A DNA stretch of 64,000 bases, taken from positions 1,488,001-1,552,000 of the forward strand of contig OZ219862.1 of assembly GCA_964291445.2 (NCBI GenBank), in the 5' to 3' direction. This DNA comes from JAPOXR01 sp964291445 (lineage in GTDB: Bacteria > Pseudomonadota > Alphaproteobacteria > Rhodobacterales > Rhodobacteraceae). This document shows, piece by piece, positions 59,981 to 64,000 of this stretch; position 1 is the first letter of the stretch; each line of letters begins with the position of its first letter. Below the pieces are notes generated by a model. That model had not been told where the DNA came from. It did not search any database and worked only from the letters and a program-made list of their open reading frames with translations. A program made the translations under genes and the position numbers.

Positions 59981-60582
59981 ACCGCAGGTGAACTGCGCAG
60001 GAAGTTGGCGCTCGCAGTAGTGAGCAACACGTGGAGCGACCCGTGCCGGCACCTCCCACTTCTTGCCGCCGTCCATCCCGATTTTCATGTCCAGCACAAC
60101 CTGCCGCCCCTCCCTTCGGATGACCGCCAGTGCAGCTGCATACAGGAGATCTGACGAGGTGAAACCTCGCACCCTGCGCCATTGATCAAAGCATCAATTC
60201 AACGGTGGTGGGGTACTGGAGCTTCAACAAATGCAAAGTGTGGCCGTCCGGTATGAAGGTGAAGCTACCGCAAATCTCTCCCTGCGCGGCAGCTACGCGG
60301 CAATGAAAGTGGTGATTGACTGTCAAGTCAATATGTCACGCAATCTTGGACTTGCGGGCGGAGACCCATTTGTCAGTTCATCAGGACTGGATTCCGATCC
60401 GTTCAACTGAGATCAAGGGTGTTCAAGGCCGGATCAAACCTCGGAGCCGAATGCCTGCAGAGTTGTACCTCAAGAAGCCCACACTCCACCTCTCGGCAAC
60501 ACTTCTACTACCTTTCTCATCATCGGATCGCATTCATGAAGACGCCTTCTGCTGGATTGAGGGCGTCTGTCGTTAGATGAAC
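59981..60582. other. Gene-poor region before the HAD gene
   Basis: About 600 bases. No convincing gene on either strand; the area is the right fringe of the decayed IS21 element and an AT-richer segment. Confidence 0.4.
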
Positions 60583-61293
60583 CTACCCGCAACAGGCGTC
60601 GGCGAACTCCTTCATGCTTTCGAAGCGGTGGGTGGTGTTGGGGATGGTGCCTGGATTCATGGTGGCGCCGTAGCCGTGTTTGGCATGGCGGCGGTGGATC
60701 CAGCAATTGGCGATGCCGAAGCTGGTGGCGGGGACATGGTCGTGGAACAGGCTCTCGGCGACATGCAGGATCTGGTGTCTTGCGATCCCGCGCTGTTCCA
60801 GACAATCAAGCATGTAGTTGAAATTCCGGCCGGATGGCTTGTACGACCCGACATCCTCGGCGGTGAATATGGCATCGAACTGGACACCAAGGCGGTCATT
60901 CGAGCGGGCGAAGCTGGCATTGTCCACGTTCGAGAGGATCGCCAGGCGGTATTTCTCCTTGAGCCTGGCCAGCGCCGCCGCCGTGTCACCAAAGACAGGC
61001 CAGTCACCGACCGAATTTCCATAGCGTGTGCACTCGTCCCAGCTTGCAGGCGAGTCCCACTCCTCGGCCAGCCGGCGGTAGACGATGGCCAGGAGTTCGG
61101 AATACTTCATGCCCGGTGTCGTTTCCTGCTGTGACGATTCATGCCGGGCATGGGCTTCCAGTACCCGGTCCCGGTCCAGTTCCACGGCAACCCGTTCGGT
61201 CAGCGACCGGAGATTGTCGAATATTCCCGTCTCCCAGTCGACCAGCGTCCCGTAGCAGTCGAATGTCAGCACCTTGAATTCATCGAGGCCCAT
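60583..61293 (-). CDS. HAD-superfamily hydrolase, haloacid dehalogenase type II
   Basis: A 236-residue HAD protein. Motif I FDCYGTLVDW has nucleophile D12 with tyrosine two residues on, as in L-2-haloacid dehalogenases rather than phosphatases. Motif II is ILSNVDN, motif III K in SYKPSGRNFNYML, and motif IV is in HVAESLFHDHVPA. The ATG at 61293 has AAGGAGG upstream. Dehalogenase or another hydrolase is likely; the substrate is unknown. Monocistronic. Confidence 0.88.
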   Translation of the reverse strand: MGLDEFKVLTFDCYGTLVDWETGIFDNLRSLTERVAVELDRDRVLEAHARHESSQQETTPGMKYSELLAIVYRRLAEEWDSPASWDECTRYGNSVGDWPVFGDTAAALARLKEKYRLAILSNVDNASFARSNDRLGVQFDAIFTAEDVGSYKPSGRNFNYMLDCLEQRGIARHQILHVAESLFHDHVPATSFGIANCWIHRRHAKHGYGATMNPGTIPNTTHRFESMKEFADACCG

Positions 61294-61550
61294 GCTTCCT
61301 CCTTGCGTCACCTTCTGCATCTCCCTGCATTACCGGGGCGCAATACCCTGTTTCCCGGAAAAGGCAATCAGGCAGCCAGTTCGTCATTTCCTCCTGGCAA
61401 TCGGGATTGCAGTGACGGTCGCAATCCGTGATCGTTTCTGCCTTGCCCCTGCTCCCGCAGGCTCGCCTGCAGGGCGCATTCGTATTGTTTCGCCGGAGCC
61501 TGTATGATGTCGAGGCGATCCGAGATTCAGCTGCCGCCAGTTGCCACCCG

Positions 61551-63293
61551 ATGAAAGTCAAGGAAAAACCCGTCCAGATGTTGGGCAATTTCGCCGTGAC
61601 CGGCATCCTGGCAATGGTCAGCGGGCTGATCTGCGCATTGGCGGCAATCCTGTTCGTCGAATCGATTTCGCTGATGAACGACTTATTGCTGATCTCGGCC
61701 GATTCCCGCTCGGGAATGACCGACAGGCAGGACATCCTGGTCGGGGCGACCCTCCTGGTGCCCATGCTCGGTGGCGTGCTGGTCGGTCTGCTGGTTCGCT
61801 ATCTCACCGTGAACGGCCGGCCACACATGCCGCCGGAAGTCATCAAGTCCGTCATGGGCGGCACGCCCTTCCCCGGGTTCCGCTCGGTGCTGGCATCGAC
61901 CGTCGGCGCCGCCGCCGCACTCGGCTTCGGCGCATCGGTTGGCCAGTTCGGCCCGCTGGTGGTGTTCGGGGCGGCGATCGGCCGGGCAGTATCGTCACTG
62001 CGAATCAAGGCAAGAACGCCGCTGCCGACGGTGATGACCTGCGGTGTCGCCGCTGCCATTGCCGCCGCCTTTGGCGCGCCCCTGACCGGGCTGGTCTTTG
62101 CGCATGAGCTGGTCCTCAGAAAATACTCGATCAAGGCAATCATTCCGACTGCCATTGCCTCCGGCACCGGATACCTGGCCGGCGATGCCCTGCTTGACCG
62201 GCCGCCGCTGATCCGGGTGCTGCCGGTCAACGTAATCCTGGCGCAGGAAATGCTGGCGCTGGTCCTGATCGGCGGCGTCGCCGGCCTGGTGGCGATCATC
62301 TACATGCGCCTGATCATCGCCTGCGGCGAGCTGTCCTCGCGGTTCTCGGTGCCGCTCTGGACGAAGACCGGCCTGGCAGGGTTGGCGGTCGGATTGGCGG
62401 CGCTCTGGCTTCCGGATGTCCTCGGCGAGGGAATCACCGTCCTGAAATTCGCCGAAATCGAGGCGGCATTCGGCCCCGGGCAGCTGGCCATGCTGATCGC
62501 GGCCAAGATTGTCCTGACCGCGATCTGCCTGGGTTTCGGATTCCCGGGCGGGACTGTCGGTCCGGCCCTGCTGGTCGGCATGCTGCTTGGAATCCTCGGC
62601 TGGAAGGTGTTCGGGACCATTGGCCTCATTGGCACCGCCAGCCTTGCCCCATACGCAATAGGCGCCATGACTGCGGTTGTGGGCTCGTCGATCGGCGTGC
62701 CGGTGGCGGCGGTACTGCTGGTCTTCGAGGTCACCGGCAATCCTCTTCTCACCATGGCCGGAGCCGTCTCTGTCGCTGTCTCCTGCCTGGTGTCCCGGCA
62801 GCTTTTTGCGCAGTCGGTGTTCGATGAGCAGATCAGGCGATCAGGGGTCGATCTTGCAAGGCTGACAGAACGGGCGAGCCTGTCCGAGATACCGCTGCGG
62901 GATTGTGAATTCCCGGGGGTACCGCTGTGCAGTGGAGACCAGACCATCGCCGAATTCCTGGACCAGCATCCGGGTTATCGCTGGAGCCGGATCGCGGTTG
63001 TGGATGGCGAAGGGGGATTCCTCGGAATGACCTCCGCCGACGTACGGGACCGGGAGCTGGCATCCGGGTGCGCCGCCCTGCCTGACCATTGGCTGGCCGA
63101 GGCCTCCACGCTGGCCGATGCCGTCGATCTGCTGGAGTCGTTCGAGGGTGAACTGGTGCCGGTGCTGGGCGAAGACGGCCATACCCTGGACTCGGTCATC
63201 GACAGGGAGGCGCTTGCCACGTCTTGCAGCGAAGCCGCCGACATTCACCGGGCTGGCGCCTACCATACATTGTTCGCACGGCGCCGCTCCTAG
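61551..63293 (+). CDS. ClC-family chloride channel/transporter with CBS-like tail, lacking the gating glutamate
   Basis: A 580-residue membrane protein. The ClC core (about 10-425) keeps the antiparallel helix pattern; selectivity loop N-terminal VNGRPHMPPEVIKSVMGG stands for GSGIPE, the GxEGP gating motif is GQFGP with F133 where the glutamate should be, and GGTVGPALLVGMLLG stands for GIFAP. A C-terminal cytoplasmic part (about 450-580) resembles paired CBS domains (GYRWSRIAVVDGEGGFLG). ATG 61551 is chosen; the frame is open to 61428. Loss of the gate glutamate suggests channel-type or altered anion exchange. Confidence 0.85.
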   Translation: MKVKEKPVQMLGNFAVTGILAMVSGLICALAAILFVESISLMNDLLLISADSRSGMTDRQDILVGATLLVPMLGGVLVGLLVRYLTVNGRPHMPPEVIKSVMGGTPFPGFRSVLASTVGAAAALGFGASVGQFGPLVVFGAAIGRAVSSLRIKARTPLPTVMTCGVAAAIAAAFGAPLTGLVFAHELVLRKYSIKAIIPTAIASGTGYLAGDALLDRPPLIRVLPVNVILAQEMLALVLIGGVAGLVAIIYMRLIIACGELSSRFSVPLWTKTGLAGLAVGLAALWLPDVLGEGITVLKFAEIEAAFGPGQLAMLIAAKIVLTAICLGFGFPGGTVGPALLVGMLLGILGWKVFGTIGLIGTASLAPYAIGAMTAVVGSSIGVPVAAVLLVFEVTGNPLLTMAGAVSVAVSCLVSRQLFAQSVFDEQIRRSGVDLARLTERASLSEIPLRDCEFPGVPLCSGDQTIAEFLDQHPGYRWSRIAVVDGEGGFLGMTSADVRDRELASGCAALPDHWLAEASTLADAVDLLESFEGELVPVLGEDGHTLDSVIDREALATSCSEAADIHRAGAYHTLFARRRS

Positions 63294-63328
63294 AGGTCCG
63301 GCCGGCCCGGCGATGCCATCGATCGTCA

Positions 63329-64000
63329 TCACCTGATGATGATGGCCCGGAAGTCGTTGACATTGGTGCCGGTCGGGCCGGTCTCAACCAGTGCGCCTAT
63401 TGCCTCGAATGCAAGAAAGGACTCGTGCCGGTGGAGCAGGACTGCCGGGCTCAACCCGCGTTTCGAGATGTCCCTGGCCGTGGTGCCGCTGGCCACGGCC
63501 CCGGCATTGGCTTCGGTGCCGTCAATGCCGTCGGTATCGGCTGCCAGGGCGGCGATCCCGGGCAAGCCGTCAATGGCCAGCGCAAATGACAGCAGGAATT
63601 CCGAGTTTCGGCCTCCCCGCCCCTTCCTGTCGAGCGTGACGGTGGTCTCTCCACCGGACAAAAGCACCACCGGCTTGCTGAACGGTCGGTCATGCAGAAC
63701 GATTTCCCGGACCATCGCCGCCATGACTCTACCGGCCTCGCGAGCCTCCCCTTCGATCGAATCGGAGAGGATGACCGGCTCGAGGCCGTGCTCCCCGGCT
63801 GCCGAGGCCGCGGCTTCGAGCGACATGCCGGCAGAGGCGATGATGTGGAAGCCATTGGCGGCAAATGCCGGATGATCGGGCATCGGCGGCGGGTCGGCCC
63901 GACTCCTGATGTGATCGAGAACCCGCCCTGGGGCCCGGATCTGGTGACGTTCCAGGTATTCCAGGGCCTCGCTGGCACCTTTCCGGTCGGGAATGGTTGG
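63329..64000 (-). CDS. Glycerate 2-kinase (MOFRL family), 5-prime end beyond the window
   Basis: The C-terminal 224 residues of a GckA/TtuD-type enzyme that phosphorylates glycerate to 2-phosphoglycerate. The MOFRL domain is clear: VVLLSGGETTVTL, GRGGRNSEFLLSFAL, LAADTDGIDGTEANAGAV, LSPAVLLHRHESFLAFEAIG and TGPTGTNVNDFRAIII. The frame remains open to base 64000 (PTIPDRKGASEALEYLERH), so the N-terminal part lies outside. It may belong to serine-cycle or glyoxylate use, common in C1-using alphaproteobacteria. Confidence 0.9.
   Translation of the reverse strand, partial: PTIPDRKGASEALEYLERHQIRAPGRVLDHIRSRADPPPMPDHPAFAANGFHIIASAGMSLEAAASAAGEHGLEPVILSDSIEGEAREAGRVMAAMVREIVLHDRPFSKPVVLLSGGETTVTLDRKGRGGRNSEFLLSFALAIDGLPGIAALAADTDGIDGTEANAGAVASGTTARDISKRGLSPAVLLHRHESFLAFEAIGALVETGPTGTNVNDFRAIIIR

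Noticed and set aside
1..64000. CRISPR arrays, tRNA or rRNA genes
   Set aside because: No regular short repeats with spacers and no cloverleaf or rRNA-like sequence was seen on reading both strands.

Overview
The window is GC-rich, densely coded DNA from an alphaproteobacterium. The best clue is the conserved block miaB-phoH-ybeY-corC-lnt-metK-trmB, convergent with aroA, together with ihfB-lapA-trpF-trpB at the left end. I cannot name a genus. Overlapping gene ends and GTG/TTG starts are common. No tRNA, rRNA or CRISPR array was seen.

Layout. 0.1-2.8 kb: ihfB, a LapA-domain gene, trpF and trpB (pyrF and trpA, often found here, are missing). 2.9-6.9 kb (minus): a three-gene CoA operon of a CaiD-type hydratase, an NDP-forming acyl-CoA synthetase and an acyl-CoA dehydrogenase. 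7.3-18.5 kb (plus, divergent): a ten-gene catabolic cluster with a Gfo/Idh/MocA oxidoreductase, a non-pyrrolysine MttB-family methyltransferase, an orphan ABC ATPase, SnoaL-like proteins, a HisD/HpsN-like dehydrogenase, an SDR, a LacI regulator, a bicupin and a MetE-like zinc methyltransferase. With the CaiD-like operon and a Rieske oxygenase at 27.4-28.6 kb, it points to use of a carnitine- or betaine-like methylated compound; the substrate is inferred.

18.5-32.4 kb is an accessory region of AT-richer orphan genes and nested mobile DNA. A complete IS66-family (ISBst12-like) element (21893-27035, 23-bp inverted repeats, 8-bp target duplication GTCAATGC) carries a DruA/DUF4338 gene translationally coupled to its transposase. 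It has been invaded by an ISAs1-family element (24852-26999, 9-bp duplication GCAGGATGG) whose transposase is itself fused to an N-terminal DruA/DUF4338 domain. A 75-bp MITE-like relative of the ISAs1 element lies at 59155-59229. A broken DUF3800 gene, an IS4 remnant and an intact ISNCY-like element follow.

32.4-37.5 kb: homoprotocatechuate meta-cleavage operon hpaFEDGH with divergent hpaR. 38.1-44.1 kb: a tripartite tricarboxylate transporter (TctCBA) with an aldehyde dehydrogenase and a Tm-1-like (UPF0261) protein, behind a strong promoter overlapped by a perfect palindrome. 44.4-46.8 kb: a FitAB-type toxin-antitoxin pair and an AbiEii-like gene without a normal start. 47.1-57.5 kb: core genes aroA, trmB, metK, lnt, corC, ybeY, phoH, miaB and an MFS transporter. 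58-60 kb: a second VapBC-type pair and fragments of a resolvase and an IS21 element. 60.6-64 kb: HAD hydrolase, a ClC-family channel/transporter lacking the gating glutamate, and a glycerate 2-kinase that runs off the window.
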